From positions 1,418,491 to 1,482,490 of the forward strand of contig NZ_CP048795.1 of assembly GCF_011006175.1 (NCBI RefSeq): a stretch of 64,000 nucleotides of DNA. The letters run 5' to 3'. How positions within the stretch are numbered: the stretch's first letter is position 1; every line of letters begins with the position of its first letter. This stretch comes from Hydrogenobacter sp. T-8 (GTDB lineage: Bacteria > Aquificota > Aquificia > Aquificales > Aquificaceae). A program made the position numbers and the translations under genes. Shown piece by piece: positions 34,175-43,358 of this stretch. The notes below the pieces were generated by a model. That model was given only the letters and a program-made list of their open reading frames with translations. It made no database searches and was not told the DNA's origin.

Positions 34175-35279
34175 GCCTTTTGAGTATATATTCTATTTTT
34201 TCCCTTGTCAAGTGTTTTAAAAACTCAAGCCAACCTTTCCAATATATGTCCTTGTAAGTTTTATCCCCTGTGAGCACACGGTAGAAATTTCTCAATGCGT
34301 AATCTTTTCCCATTTTGAAGGCAACCCTTTGAAATCTATAAGCAATTCTTGCTATCTTTCCTGCGTAAATAAGCTCTTCCGCCAATGGTTTCAGCATTAG
34401 TTCGTAGGCTTTTGTTGGTTCAGAAGGATTTTGTATTATGGCTTTCGCGAGGATTTTGCCTGCCCAAAGGGCGTAGTATATGCCTTCACCGAGTAGAGGG
34501 TCTGTCATATTGGCAGAATCTCCTGCGAGCAAAACTCTCTCCTTACCTATTTGAATGTCCTTTTTCCCTTCTGGAAAGGGTATATGCCAACCCTTTGGAT
34601 GTTTAAAGTTTATGTTTTTACTGAGAGCGTAGTCCCTTAGGATTTCAAGCAGGTTTTCCCTTCCAGTGGTTGCAATGCCAAGGCTTATGCCATCACCATG
34701 AGGAAACACCCAAAGATAACCTCTACTTACCCATCCTACCTCAATTAAAACCTTATCCCTTAGACTACCCTCCGTAAACAGCTCAAGACTTCTGAAAAAC
34801 TTTCTTTTCTTGTATCCAAGAAGTTCTGCGGTTTTAGAATGAAAGCCGTCCGCACCAATTAGATAGTCTGTGTAGAAGTTTCCTCTGCTTGTATAGACCT
34901 TGTATTGGTTTCCCTCCTTCTCAAAGCCTATAAACTCCCCAATAAGGAGCTCCGCACCAACTTCAAGAGCTTTTTGCACCAAAAAATGGTCAAACTCAGA
35001 CCTATCAACTATGTAAGCAACCTCTCTGTTTACCTCCACCTCATACTCCTGCAGACCTCTATAGCCAAGTTTCCCAGAGTTTATCGTGTTTAGTATTAAC
35101 CCTTTGTAGCCCTCTGGCAGAAGCCTTAGGGTTCTTGCGGACAAACAGCCCGCGCAGAGTTTAAACCTTGGAAGTTTCTCCTTTTCAACTATTAGGACCC
35201 TAAGACCAGATTTTGAAAGATGGTAAGCAGTGGAAGCCCCAGCGGGACCACCACCTACAACTACAGCATCGTAAAGCAC
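34137..35279 (-). CDS. Geranylgeranyl-reductase-family FAD oxidoreductase
   Basis: 380 residues with an N-terminal FAD Rossmann motif (DAVVVGGGPAGASTAYHLSKSG), the family block KLCAGCLSARTLR, YLIGADGFHSKTAELLG, and the second FAD motif LLAGDSANMTDPLLGEGIYYAL. The family saturates isoprenoid double bonds, for example in quinone or lipid side chains; a related FAD hydroxylase role cannot be excluded. The menaquinone gene mqnA in this window makes a quinone-tail substrate conceivable. Confidence 0.85.
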   Translation of the reverse strand: MLYDAVVVGGGPAGASTAYHLSKSGLRVLIVEKEKLPRFKLCAGCLSARTLRLLPEGYKGLILNTINSGKLGYRGLQEYEVEVNREVAYIVDRSEFDHFLVQKALEVGAELLIGEFIGFEKEGNQYKVYTSRGNFYTDYLIGADGFHSKTAELLGYKKRKFFRSLELFTEGSLRDKVLIEVGWVSRGYLWVFPHGDGISLGIATTGRENLLEILRDYALSKNINFKHPKGWHIPFPEGKKDIQIGKERVLLAGDSANMTDPLLGEGIYYALWAGKILAKAIIQNPSEPTKAYELMLKPLAEELIYAGKIARIAYRFQRVAFKMGKDYALRNFYRVLTGDKTYKDIYWKGWLEFLKHLTREKIEYILKRHEGRHSGVNAEF

Positions 35280-35293
35280 ATATAAAGTTTAAC

Positions 35294-35569
35294 TCACTTA
35301 CCGTAATACTTACTCAGATATTCAACCATCTTTTGAACATCTTCTTCTTTTATGGGTGCCCCAAAAACTTTTATCATCTTGTTTACAGTCGCTTCCCATC
35401 CCTTTTTGTCAAGGAATGGGGAGTTCATCTGTATGTAATCCAAGCTGTGGCATGCTACGCAATTGGCCTCAACAAGGTCTTTACCAGAACCGTTTTTTAG
35501 CTTTACGTTCTCGTCAAGGGCAAAGGTAAGGAGCGGAGTAGAAATAAGGATAAAAACAAGTTTTTTCAT
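35294..35569 (-). CDS. sorB: Sulfite dehydrogenase cytochrome c subunit (SorB-like)
   Basis: 91 residues with a signal peptide (about 1-17) and one haem site CVACH followed by SLDYIQMNSPFLDKKGW, where the Met is a plausible axial ligand. Such small monohaem cytochromes pair with the SorA molybdenum subunit and pass electrons from sulfite onward. It lies 12 bp downstream of sorA with its own GGAGG. Confidence 0.87.
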   Translation of the reverse strand: MKKLVFILISTPLLTFALDENVKLKNGSGKDLVEANCVACHSLDYIQMNSPFLDKKGWEATVNKMIKVFGAPIKEEDVQKMVEYLSKYYGK

Positions 35570-35581
35570 GGTATGTCCTCC

Positions 35582-36817
35582 TTATACAACTTTTATGCTG
35601 ACCTTATGCACCACATTATGATGATAGCCTGCAGGGTTCCATATTAATTCAAAGGTTTGGGTTTGCCCTATGCTGTTTGTAGCCTTTACCATAAGTGTGT
35701 ATTCACCTTTCTTCAACGGTTTGAAAGTGTAAGACCATTGTCTCCATGAGAATCTTCCATAGTCCCTACCCAGTTCTGCATCGTGCCATGTCTTCCCACC
35801 GTCGGTGGAAACCTCAACTTGTTTAATTACGTATCCTCCATCCCATGCTATGCCTTTTATTTCTATAGGCTCACCTCTTCTAAACACCTGGCCATCCTTT
35901 ATATTGGTTATAAGGGAGTTAACCATAATTTCAGTTATAGGCGTATTTACATTGGTCTCCTGAGATACAAACCTATCCCTCATAGGAAATTTACCAAGAG
36001 GTAATCTATAGGCTGGGTTCATCCAAAAACCTTTGTATGCTGTGGATATTACATCTATGCTTATTAGGTGTTTTATCCAGTAAGTGGCAGTCCATCCTGG
36101 AACTACAAGTCTTGCTGGGAAGCCATTCCAATGGGGCAATGGCTCTCCGTTCATTTCGTAAGCTATTATGGTGTTTTCATCAAGAGCCTTCCATATGGGT
36201 ATACTCTTTATGAAATCGGGCGTTTTTTCCGCTACTCCAGTATCTGCCCCGTCAAAAACTACTTCAAGGGCATTGGCTTTTAGACCAGCTTTATTCAGTA
36301 TATCTTTTAACCTTACACCTTTCCATTTTGCATTACCCATTGCACCGTAACCCCACTGTATACCAGGTACGTGAGGTTTCATAAGTCCCCTTCTGTTTCC
36401 GGAACATTGACAAACGGCAACAACTTCCACTTGTTCAAACTTTGTCTTTAGGTCTTCAAGTGTAAGCTCATAGGGTTTTTCTATAGCATCACCACCTATC
36501 CTTAATCTCCAACTCTTTGCATCTACTTCTGGTATGTTTGAAAGGTGATACCTTACAAAAAATGCATCGTTTGGCGTAAATATTTCGTTAAAGTAGGATA
36601 CTGGAGTTTCAAAGTTTGGAGGTCTGTAGGTTTTCTTAATTAAGGGCTTTTTCCCTGGTAAGGTTTCAAGTGTTTGAGATTCAAGTGTACCCTCTGGCAA
36701 GTCTTTTACCGCTGTGCCAAGGAGGTCTGGGTTAACAGAGGCAAACACATACTTGGGTAGCAATAAACCTCCTGCACTTAAAGCAAAGGAACCAAGAAGT
36801 TCCCTCCTGCTCAACAT
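35582..36817 (-). CDS. sorA: Sulfite dehydrogenase molybdenum subunit (SorA-like)
   Basis: 411 residues with a twin-arginine signal (LSRRELLGSFALSAGG), so it is exported folded with molybdopterin. The catalytic domain has VVAVCQCSGNRRG, where one Cys ligates Mo, and the substrate/pterin blocks HWNGFPARLVVPGW and KHLISIDV. The C-terminal dimerisation domain includes EVSTDGGKTWHDA. The monohaem partner favours SorA over SoxC, which pairs with a dihaem cytochrome. The ATG at 36817 is preferred over the GTG at 36823 because AAAGGAGGT is correctly spaced from the ATG. Confidence 0.88.
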   Translation of the reverse strand: MLSRRELLGSFALSAGGLLLPKYVFASVNPDLLGTAVKDLPEGTLESQTLETLPGKKPLIKKTYRPPNFETPVSYFNEIFTPNDAFFVRYHLSNIPEVDAKSWRLRIGGDAIEKPYELTLEDLKTKFEQVEVVAVCQCSGNRRGLMKPHVPGIQWGYGAMGNAKWKGVRLKDILNKAGLKANALEVVFDGADTGVAEKTPDFIKSIPIWKALDENTIIAYEMNGEPLPHWNGFPARLVVPGWTATYWIKHLISIDVISTAYKGFWMNPAYRLPLGKFPMRDRFVSQETNVNTPITEIMVNSLITNIKDGQVFRRGEPIEIKGIAWDGGYVIKQVEVSTDGGKTWHDAELGRDYGRFSWRQWSYTFKPLKKGEYTLMVKATNSIGQTQTFELIWNPAGYHHNVVHKVSIKVV

Positions 36818-36847
36818 TTTCACACCTCCTTTTAGTTGTATAGATGG

Positions 36848-36876
36848 AGTTTAATATGCGTTTAAAAAGCTGTCAA
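36848..36876 (-). promoter_or_regulatory. Sigma-70-type promoter of sorAB
   Basis: A perfect -35 TTGACA (36871-36876) with a 17-base spacer and TAAACT as -10 (36848-36853). This is a classical promoter with a leader of about 25 bases and a Shine-Dalgarno, unlike most single-gene promoters in this window. Confidence 0.6.
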
Positions 36877-36879
36877 CGA

Positions 36880-36931
36880 ATAAGATCTTATATGCTGATA
36901 AGAACAATTAATATCCTAATATCCTTATAAG
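36880..36931. promoter_or_regulatory. AT-rich dyads upstream of the sorA -35
   Basis: ATAAGATCTTAT, a perfect 12-bp palindrome (36880-36891), lies 3 bp upstream of the -35. CTTATAAG within a larger imperfect dyad (about 36921-36937) lies 40 bp further, with two GGATATTA copies (minus strand) between. The position suggests an activator site. Confidence 0.45.
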
Positions 36932-36939
36932 ATATAAAC

Positions 36940-37866
36940 CTAAAACCTTAAAAGGCTTGCACCCCATGTGAGCCCGCCACCCATAGCGGTCAAAAGCACT
37001 AAATCCCCTCTTTTTAGCTTTCCTTCTTTGTATGCCTCACAGAGAGCTATAGGAATGGATGCAGCGCTTGTATTACCATATTTGTGTATGTTGGAATAGA
37101 CCTTTTCCATAGACACACCAAGCCTTTCCGCAAGGGCTTGCATTATCCTTATGTTTGCCTGATGGGGGACAAGGAGGTCCACATCCTCTACGGAGAGACC
37201 CGCTCTTTGAAGAGCCTCTTCACACACCTCTGCCATGGCACGCACTGCCAGTTTAAAGAGCTCCTTTCCTTTCATCCTTATGTATCCACACCTTTCCGCA
37301 TAGAGAATTTCCCAGTAGTTGCCGTCAGAACGCATCACAGAGGAGAGAATCTCACCCTCACCCTCGGAGCTAAGCACCACCGCTCCTGCACCATCACCAA
37401 AAAGAACGCATGTAGCCCTGTCTGTCCAATCCACTATTTGGGAGAGTTTTTCCGCACCCACTAAAAGCACAGTTTTAGCCCTTCTGGAGGATAGCATAGA
37501 ACTTGCTATCTCAAGACCATACAGAAAGCCACTGCAGGCTGCGGATATATCAAAGGCGTAAGCCCTGTTTGCACCAAGCCTTGCCTGAAGAAGACAGGCA
37601 CTTGCAGGAAAGCCAAGGTCTGGAGTAAGGGTCGCAAGGATTATGGCATCAATCTCTTGAGGGTCAATCTGCGCGGACTCTAAGGCTTCAAGGCTTGCCC
37701 TATAAGCCATATCTGTAAGGCTTTCTGAACCTGCTATCCTCCTTTCCTTTATACCCGTTCTTGTGGTAATCCAATCGTCGGAGGTATCCACCATCTTTTC
37801 AAGGTCAAAGTTGGTAAGCACCTTATCAGGCACATAATAACCCATGCCCCTTATGGTTATGCCCAT
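36940..37866 (-). CDS. fabH: 3-oxoacyl-[acyl-carrier-protein] synthase III
   Basis: A 308-residue condensing enzyme that starts fatty-acid synthesis from acyl-CoA and malonyl-ACP. The catalytic Cys is in FDISAACSGFLYGLE, the His in LLVPHQANIRIM and the Asn in NIHKYGNTSAASIP. Length is slightly short of the usual 317-330. One base overlaps plsX, completing the yceD-rpmF-plsX-fabH order common in bacteria. Confidence 0.96.
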   Translation of the reverse strand: MGITIRGMGYYVPDKVLTNFDLEKMVDTSDDWITTRTGIKERRIAGSESLTDMAYRASLEALESAQIDPQEIDAIILATLTPDLGFPASACLLQARLGANRAYAFDISAACSGFLYGLEIASSMLSSRRAKTVLLVGAEKLSQIVDWTDRATCVLFGDGAGAVVLSSEGEGEILSSVMRSDGNYWEILYAERCGYIRMKGKELFKLAVRAMAEVCEEALQRAGLSVEDVDLLVPHQANIRIMQALAERLGVSMEKVYSNIHKYGNTSAASIPIALCEAYKEGKLKRGDLVLLTAMGGGLTWGASLLRF

Positions 37867-38870
37867 TAGACCTTTACCTCTTGAGGAAGGAGTTTTTTCA
37901 AGTTCTCTGAGAGCCTTTCGTTAAAGTGATGGGTTAAAAACTCATTGGCAACCCTTATGGCGTTCTTTATAGCCTTTGCGTTTGCCCTTCCGTGGGTTAT
38001 TATCACAGGCTTCTTAGCTCCAAGAAGGGGAATACCACCATACTCTGCGAAGTCCGCCTTTTTCTTAAAGTTGTTAAGGGCTGGTTTCATAAGAACAGCT
38101 CCCAGCTTTGCCAAAAAGCTCTTTTGCACCTCCTCCTTTATCATCTGAATCACCGCAAAGCCCAAGCTCTCACTGGCTTTGAGTATTACATTACCCACAA
38201 AACCATCGCACACTATCACATCAAAGGTTCCTGCGTATATGTCTCTTCCCTCAGCGTTTCCAAGAAAGTTTAGTTTGCTGGCTTTTAAGAGCGGATAAGT
38301 TTCTTTGACAAGCTCGTTGCCTTTGCCCTCCTCCTCTCCTATGCTTAGAATACCCACCCTTGGGTTTTTTATGCCTAATATCTCCTCCGCATAGGTGTGT
38401 CCTATAACTGCAAAGTGGAGCAGATGCGAGGGTTTACAGTCCACGTTTGCTCCCACGTCAATGAGAACCGTTTTACCTTTTGGATTAGGCAAGGCGACCG
38501 CTATGGCTGGTCTTTCAAGGTCAGGAATAGAGCCTATTACAAACTTGCCAACCGTTAGAACCGCACCCGTGTTTCCCGCAGAGACAAGACCCTCCGCCTT
38601 GCCCTCTCTTACCAACATGCCTGCCACATAAAGAGAGGAGTTTTTCTTTCTCAAGACATTAGAGGGTGCCTCGTGCATCTGCACCACATCCCCTGCATGA
38701 ACTACCTGCAGACCGTCAAACTTCTCCCTTTCAAGGACTTGTCTTATTTTTTCTTCGTCCCCTACGAGGATGCTTTCAAGACCAAGCTCCTTGTAGGCAA
38801 GAATACAACCCTTTACTATCTCCTCGGGGGCGTAGTCCCCTCCCATACAGTCAACTGCTATTTTTGTCAT
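37866..38870 (-). CDS. plsX: Phosphate acyltransferase PlsX
   Basis: A 334-residue peripheral enzyme making acyl-phosphate from acyl-ACP for phospholipid synthesis. The start IAVDCMGGDYAPEEIVKG, then VSAGNTGAVL, the VLIDVGANVDCKP block and GRDIYAGTFDVIVCDGFVGNV are PlsX signatures. It overlaps rpmF by 4 bp (ATGA) and fabH by one base. Confidence 0.96.
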   Translation of the reverse strand: MTKIAVDCMGGDYAPEEIVKGCILAYKELGLESILVGDEEKIRQVLEREKFDGLQVVHAGDVVQMHEAPSNVLRKKNSSLYVAGMLVREGKAEGLVSAGNTGAVLTVGKFVIGSIPDLERPAIAVALPNPKGKTVLIDVGANVDCKPSHLLHFAVIGHTYAEEILGIKNPRVGILSIGEEEGKGNELVKETYPLLKASKLNFLGNAEGRDIYAGTFDVIVCDGFVGNVILKASESLGFAVIQMIKEEVQKSFLAKLGAVLMKPALNNFKKKADFAEYGGIPLLGAKKPVIITHGRANAKAIKNAIRVANEFLTHHFNERLSENLKKLLPQEVKV

Positions 38871-39052
38871 GAAGTCTTAAGAACTTCCCTACCCTTGTAG
38901 TATCCACAATACGGGCAAGCTCTGTGTGGCATCATAAGCTCACCACAGTTAGGGCAGGTGGCAAGGGATAAAGAACTCAGTTTTGCGAAAAAATTCTGTG
39001 CTCTCCTTTGGTCTCTTCTCCACCTTGAGGTTTTTCTCTTTGGAACTGCCAT
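38867..39052 (-). CDS. rpmF: Ribosomal protein L32
   Basis: A 61-residue large-subunit protein. The start AVPKRKTSRWRRDQRRA and a C-terminal zinc ribbon, CPNCGELMMPHRACPYCGYYKG, with all four Cys present (the zinc-binding form). GGAGGCTATAAG precedes the ATG. Its stop overlaps plsX. Confidence 0.96.
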   Translation of the reverse strand: MAVPKRKTSRWRRDQRRAQNFFAKLSSLSLATCPNCGELMMPHRACPYCGYYKGREVLKTS

Positions 39053-39087
39053 CTTATAGCCTCCATAAGGTCTTAGTGGGAATTGTA

Positions 39088-39576
39088 TTATAACACATTC
39101 GCCTTTTTGAGAAGGTCACCAAGGGTGGTGGTTTTTTCCTCAAGGTTTTCATAGAATCCCGCACTACAGTCAGGACTGCAAAGGGGCTTTGTGGGTATGC
39201 TAAGTATTATCTGCTCTCTCACAAGCTCTGTGAGGTCAAAGAACTCTTCATCCTCAAAGAAGGAAACATCAAGCTCTGAAGGCTTTAGATATAGCACGTC
39301 CTTAGTAGGATATGGCTCTATCCTAATGGACTCACTCCTACCTATGTCCTTATGGAACACAGTCAGACATCTGCTACACTCAAGCACCACATAACCTTCA
39401 ATCTCCATGTTTACCCTATATCCACCCTTTTCCTTGGTTATCTCCACATAAACGCTCACAGGCTCTCTTATTTCACCAAGGTCTGGAGGTAGCTTTAGGT
39501 CTTCTGGCTTGAAAACATAGCTCTGGGAGAACCTGTTTTTTGTTTTGAATATCTCTTTGAGGTTTAGCTTTACCAT
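39088..39576 (-). CDS. YceD/DUF177 family protein
   Basis: 162 residues with the DUF177 core: a CSRCL motif in VVLECSRCLTVFH, an acidic segment, FDLTELVREQIILSIPTKPLC, and a final CSPDCSAG. Usually encoded upstream of rpmF, as here; proposed roles involve 23S rRNA accumulation. It is first gene of this cluster and is divergent from yvcK, with 47 bp between the two starts. Confidence 0.88.
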   Translation of the reverse strand: MVKLNLKEIFKTKNRFSQSYVFKPEDLKLPPDLGEIREPVSVYVEITKEKGGYRVNMEIEGYVVLECSRCLTVFHKDIGRSESIRIEPYPTKDVLYLKPSELDVSFFEDEEFFDLTELVREQIILSIPTKPLCSPDCSAGFYENLEEKTTTLGDLLKKANVL

Positions 39577-39623
39577 AATGGTTTAAAATATCTCAAGGCT
39601 GAGGAAATTTCAAGGAGGTCATT

Positions 39624-40601
39624 ATGAAGCTTGTAGCCATTGGAGGAGGAACGGGGCTTTCAACACTTTTGAGGGGGCTAAAAGAGAAGGTGGGAAAAGA
39701 GATTGAAGACCTCTCTGCCATAGTCACGGTGGCGGACAGTGGAGGAAGCACGGGAAGGCTCAGAAAAATATACAACATGCCAGCACCGGGAGACATAAGA
39801 AACTGCATTGTTGCTCTTTCGGAGAGCGAGGAGATAATGCAAAAACTTTTTCAGTTTAGGTTCAAAGGTGGAGAGCTTGAGGGTCATGCCTTTGGAAACC
39901 TTTTCCTTGTGGCTCTTACAGAGATAACAGGTAGCTTTATGCATGCGGTAAACATAGCCTCACAGATACTGAGGACAAGGGGAGAAATAATACCTGCAAC
40001 CCTTGAAAGCGTTCAGCTTTGTGCAGAGTTTAGCGACGGGAAGCTCCTCTGTGGAGAAGAGGATATAACCGAGTATGGAAAGCACGACGGAGTGAGGATT
40101 AAAAGTATATGGATAGAGCCAAGGGAGGCAAAAGCACCCATAGATGCTATTGCAAAGATAGAGTCTGCGGATGTGATAGTTTTTGGTCCTGGGAGCTTAT
40201 ATACGAGCATAATCCCTAACCTACTCATTCAAGACATAAGGGAAGCGGTAAACCATTCCTTAGCCCTAAAGGTTTTTGTGGTAAACGCTATGACCCAGCC
40301 TGGAGAAACCGACAGCTTTACCGCCTATGACCACATAAAGACCTTTAAAGAGTATACGGGCATTGAAAGGATAGATGTGGCTGTGATAAACACAAAAATG
40401 CCATCAAGTTCTGTTTTGAAGAGGTACTTGGAACAAAAGCAAGAACCCGTAGTGCCAGATGTGGCAAGGATAGCAAAGGAAGGTATAGAAGTATATACAG
40501 AGGACCTAATAGGCGATAAGGACGACTTTGTAAGGCACGACCCACACAGGCTTGCAGACCTTATAGTGGAAATATACAAAAAGCATGGCGTATTTTCTTA
40601 A
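39624..40601 (+). CDS. yvcK: YvcK/CofD-family UDP-sugar-binding regulator
   Basis: 325 residues. [17 protein letters not shown] is the nucleotide-binding loop; [15 protein letters not shown] and [13 protein letters not shown] follow; [15 protein letters not shown] and [17 protein letters not shown] complete the family pattern. YvcK proteins bind UDP-GlcNAc and adjust carbon flow into cell-wall synthesis. It has an ATGGTTTAAAAT promoter-like box and a Shine-Dalgarno (AAGGAGG). nadB starts 17 bp before its end. Confidence 0.93.
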   Translation: MKLVAIGGGTGLSTLLRGLKEKVGKEIEDLSAIVTVADSGGSTGRLRKIYNMPAPGDIRNCIVALSESEEIMQKLFQFRFKGGELEGHAFGNLFLVALTEITGSFMHAVNIASQILRTRGEIIPATLESVQLCAEFSDGKLLCGEEDITEYGKHDGVRIKSIWIEPREAKAPIDAIAKIESADVIVFGPGSLYTSIIPNLLIQDIREAVNHSLALKVFVVNAMTQPGETDSFTAYDHIKTFKEYTGIERIDVAVINTKMPSSSVLKRYLEQKQEPVVPDVARIAKEGIEVYTEDLIGDKDDFVRHDPHRLADLIVEIYKKHGVFS

Positions 40602-42108
40602 CTTTGACATTTCAAGGCTTTCTGTAGAAGAAGCTAAGGTGGTGATTTGTGGTAGTGGCATCGCAGGACTTACCAGTGCCATAGTTTTAAAGGAGCTTGG
40701 CATAGAGCCTGTTGTCCTCACAAGGGGGATAGGAAACACCTACTACTCTCAAGGTGGCATTGCCTGTGCCCTTGACCCAAAGGACAGTCCATACCTTCAT
40801 ATGCTTGATACTCAAAAGGCAGGAAGGGGGCTATGCAAAGAGGAAACCCTCAAAATTCTCGTGGACGAAGGCATTCAAAGAATGGCAGACCTCAAAAGGT
40901 GGGGTGTGGTCTTTGACGAGGAGACCACCATAGAGGGAGGTCATTCCTTTCCAAGAGTCTATAAGGTAAAGGACTATACGGGCAAAGCCATATACCAAGC
41001 CTTGTGGAAGAGGGCTCAAAGCTTAGGCATTAGGGTAATAAGGGGAGAGTTAGAGGAAATCCTTGGAGAGGAAAGGGTAGAAGGGCTTGTTTACCATGAG
41101 GGGCAAAGCCTTAGAGTTATAAAAACACCTGCCATCCTTTTGGCAACGGGCGGTTCCGCAAGCATGTTTTTGCATACCTCTAACCCAGTAAAGGTAAGAG
41201 GAGACGCACTGGGCATAGCACTAAGGAAGGGCGTAAAACTAATTAACCCAGAGTTTGTGCAGTTTCATCCCACAGTGGTGAAAAACACCAGCATACTCAT
41301 CTCAGAAGCAGTAAGAGGAGAGGGTGCTATTTTGGTGGATTCCAAAGGTGAGAGGTTTGTGGAGGAACTCCAGCCAAGAGATGTGGTAGCAAGGGCGATA
41401 TACAAAAAGCTAAGACAAGGACAAGAGGTTTTCCTTGACCTAAGACCCATAAAAGCCAAAGGAGTAGACCTCTCCAAGAGGTTTCCCACCATATACTCCA
41501 TGCTAAGGGAAGCAGGCTACAACCCAGAAACCCAACCCATCCCCATCACACCCGCATCTCACTACTTTATAGGTGGCATTGAGGTAGACAGCTATGGAAA
41601 AACCACCTTTGAAGGTCTCTATGCGGTAGGAGAATGTGCCTGCACGGGCGTGCATGGGGCAAACAGACTTGCCTCTAACTCCTTGCTTGAGGGCTTGGTT
41701 TTTGGATACAGAACCGCCTACAGAATTTTTCATGACCTTTCCTTTTTGAAAAAGCCAAAGGAGACCTATTACAAAAACAAAAGGGAAGGGCAAAAAGACC
41801 CACCTTACACCTTTGAAGACCTGAGAAGGCTTATGTGGGAAAACTGTGGACTGGAAAGGGAAGAGACCTCTCTCAAACAGGCACTTGAAAAGCTAAGCAC
41901 ATGGCTACAAACATGGAAAGACTGGAAACCCACCATAGAAAACCGCCAGCTTTTTGACATAAGCCTAACCGCTATGGCTACCCTTAGCTGTGCTCTTTGG
42001 AGAAGGGAAAGCAGAGGCGTGCACTATAGGGTGGATTATCCTTTTGAGAGAGAGGAGTTTAGAAGGGATAGCCTTTTTACTCCTCGTTTTCTTATGTTGG
42101 GAGAGTAG
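40585..42108 (+). CDS. nadB: L-aspartate oxidase
   Basis: A 507-residue flavoenzyme making iminoaspartate for NAD synthesis. FAD motif [32 protein letters not shown], and EGGHSFPRV with the HTxD-like region are seen. [22 protein letters not shown] and [24 protein letters not shown] are NadB signatures. The overlap with yvcK (17 bp) indicates co-translation. A CRISPR array begins 46 bp after the stop. Confidence 0.95.
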   Translation: MAYFLNFDISRLSVEEAKVVICGSGIAGLTSAIVLKELGIEPVVLTRGIGNTYYSQGGIACALDPKDSPYLHMLDTQKAGRGLCKEETLKILVDEGIQRMADLKRWGVVFDEETTIEGGHSFPRVYKVKDYTGKAIYQALWKRAQSLGIRVIRGELEEILGEERVEGLVYHEGQSLRVIKTPAILLATGGSASMFLHTSNPVKVRGDALGIALRKGVKLINPEFVQFHPTVVKNTSILISEAVRGEGAILVDSKGERFVEELQPRDVVARAIYKKLRQGQEVFLDLRPIKAKGVDLSKRFPTIYSMLREAGYNPETQPIPITPASHYFIGGIEVDSYGKTTFEGLYAVGECACTGVHGANRLASNSLLEGLVFGYRTAYRIFHDLSFLKKPKETYYKNKREGQKDPPYTFEDLRRLMWENCGLEREETSLKQALEKLSTWLQTWKDWKPTIENRQLFDISLTAMATLSCALWRRESRGVHYRVDYPFEREEFRRDSLFTPRFLMLGE

Positions 42109-42153
42109 TCCTTTTTACAGGTCTTTGAGAGTTTCTATTTTTTGTCTTTAAAA

Positions 42154-42449
42154 GTTTTTACCCCTCACGGTGGGTTTAAAACCAAAGAAATAGAGGAGGC
42201 ACAGGAAGTGCTGACAAAGTCGCCATCCCTCACGGTGGGCTTAAAACCGTTGCCATACCAACACCAAAGGACGCCCAGAAAAGGTCGCCATCCCTCACGG
42301 TGGGCTTAAAACTTACAATAGGGTTTTGCTCTCCCTCCTTGTAAACTTCAGTCGCCATCCCTCACGGTGGGCTTAAAACCGTCAAAGGCTGGATAAGGTT
42401 TAGAAAGCCTCTCACTAAAGGTCGCCATCCCTCACGGTGGGCTTAAAAC
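42154..42449. CRISPR. Small CRISPR array: five 29-bp repeats, four spacers
   Basis: Repeats at 42154-42182, 42219-42247, 42284-42312, 42351-42379 and 42421-42449. The last four are identical on + (start GTCGCCATCC, middle CTCACGGTGG, end GCTTAAAAC). The first differs at its 5' part (GTTTTTACCC) and at one later base. Spacers are 36, 36, 38 and 41 bp and unrelated to each other. A degenerate repeat usually marks the leader-distal end, which would put the leader on the right and transcription on the minus strand. The AAAAC end of the + repeat would argue the other way, so orientation is left open. No cas genes are in the window. Confidence 0.95.
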
Positions 42450-42977
42450 CTCAAACCTACACACAAAGAAAAGCAAGAAATATCAAGCATTTTATTAGGG
42501 TAGCACCCCTCTCAAGTGAAGGTAGTTTGCCAAAAGTGTCAGGTCCTGCAAGGTTGAGTGTGGTATTGTCAAATTTAAACCCCTAAGAGACAAGGCTTTG
42601 AAGCATCTGTCATCAAAACATCAAAGCATCATTGCATCTCTATGCTAAAACATAAAAGCATAAGGGCATTAAAATATAACCTACGAAAGACAATCCTCAC
42701 AAAAGGCAAAAATTCAAGAAAAGCATCATATCTCTACCCTATCACCTTTGAGAAAACCCACAGGTCAGAAAGACTATAGGGAAAGACCGCCACAGTGGAA
42801 GTTAACAAACAGAGACCTGTCAAAGCCTTTTAGTCAATACTACCCCCTCAACTTCAAGGAACAAAAACCCTATTCAACTGCCAAAATGTCAAGGGAGGCA
42901 AAGCTCCCACAAAATGCCTTGGGATTATTATAGCTCAAAACCTCTTCCATATCAATCCAACACAAAAACAAAGGGGA
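42450..42977. other. Non-coding region beside the CRISPR array (possible leader)
   Basis: 528 bases, AT-rich, with no convincing gene. A 61-codon frame (42748-42933) starts at TTG with no Shine-Dalgarno and has low-complexity basic composition. The notable content is the 8-bp-phased CAT array at 42603-42673. The CRISPR-proximal part could be the array leader. Confidence 0.6.
42603..42673. repeat. Octamer-phased CAT array
   Basis: CAT trinucleotides, mostly as GCAT or ACAT, begin at 42604, 42611, 42619, 42627, 42635, 42651, 42659 and 42667. All steps are 8 bp, except one step of 7 and one skipped phase at 42643 where the sequence reads ATGC. The linkers are A-rich (CAAA, TAAA, AAAA). The 8-bp period is not a multiple of three, so this is not a coding repeat. 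Confidence 0.7.
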
Positions 42978-42986
42978 TGCTATAAT
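42978..42986 (+). promoter_or_regulatory. Extended -10 promoter of the DUF1232 gene
   Basis: TGCTATAAT, ending 9 bases before the ATG at 42996; the same arrangement as valS. Confidence 0.65.
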
Positions 42987-42995
42987 AAAAAATTC

Positions 42996-43358
42996 ATGGA
43001 GGCAAAGCTAAGTAAATACTACAGGGATATAGACATAAGGGAACTGGGTAGGCTCTTTGAGGAAAAGCTCAGAAGGGTCTCTCCCACTATGGAGTATGTG
43101 AGAAACCTTATACTTGATGCCAAAATGCTCTATAGGATACTCTCTGACGAGGAGTTTGACCTAAAGGAAGAAGCCAAAAGGGACTTTGTGTCCGCACTCT
43201 TATACTTTATAGAAGACAAGGACTCCATACCTGACCGCATACCCATGATTGGATACTGGGATGACTATAAGCTCGTAAGATATGTAAAGGAAAAGCACAA
43301 GGAAGAGATAAACCGCTACTTCTCACAGGTTAAGCACTTTATAGCCAACTACTTCTAA
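42996..43358 (+). CDS. YkvA/DUF1232-like protein
   Basis: 120 residues, largely helical and charged. The segment YFIEDKDSIPDRIPMIGYWDDYKLV matches the DUF1232 core (usually D-x-IPD-x-IP-x-IG-x-x-DD). Function unknown. It has lost the clear membrane helix of many relatives. It overlaps the next gene by one base (TAATG), so it is co-transcribed with the permease. Confidence 0.75.
   Translation: MEAKLSKYYRDIDIRELGRLFEEKLRRVSPTMEYVRNLILDAKMLYRILSDEEFDLKEEAKRDFVSALLYFIEDKDSIPDRIPMIGYWDDYKLVRYVKEKHKEEINRYFSQVKHFIANYF

Noticed and set aside
42183-42420. CRISPR spacers matching genes in this window
   Set aside because: No spacer was seen to match any other part of the window by eye; a database search is needed for outside targets.
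42748-42933. 61-codon frame in the CRISPR-flanking region
   Set aside because: TTG start without Shine-Dalgarno or close -10, basic low-complexity product, no family resemblance.
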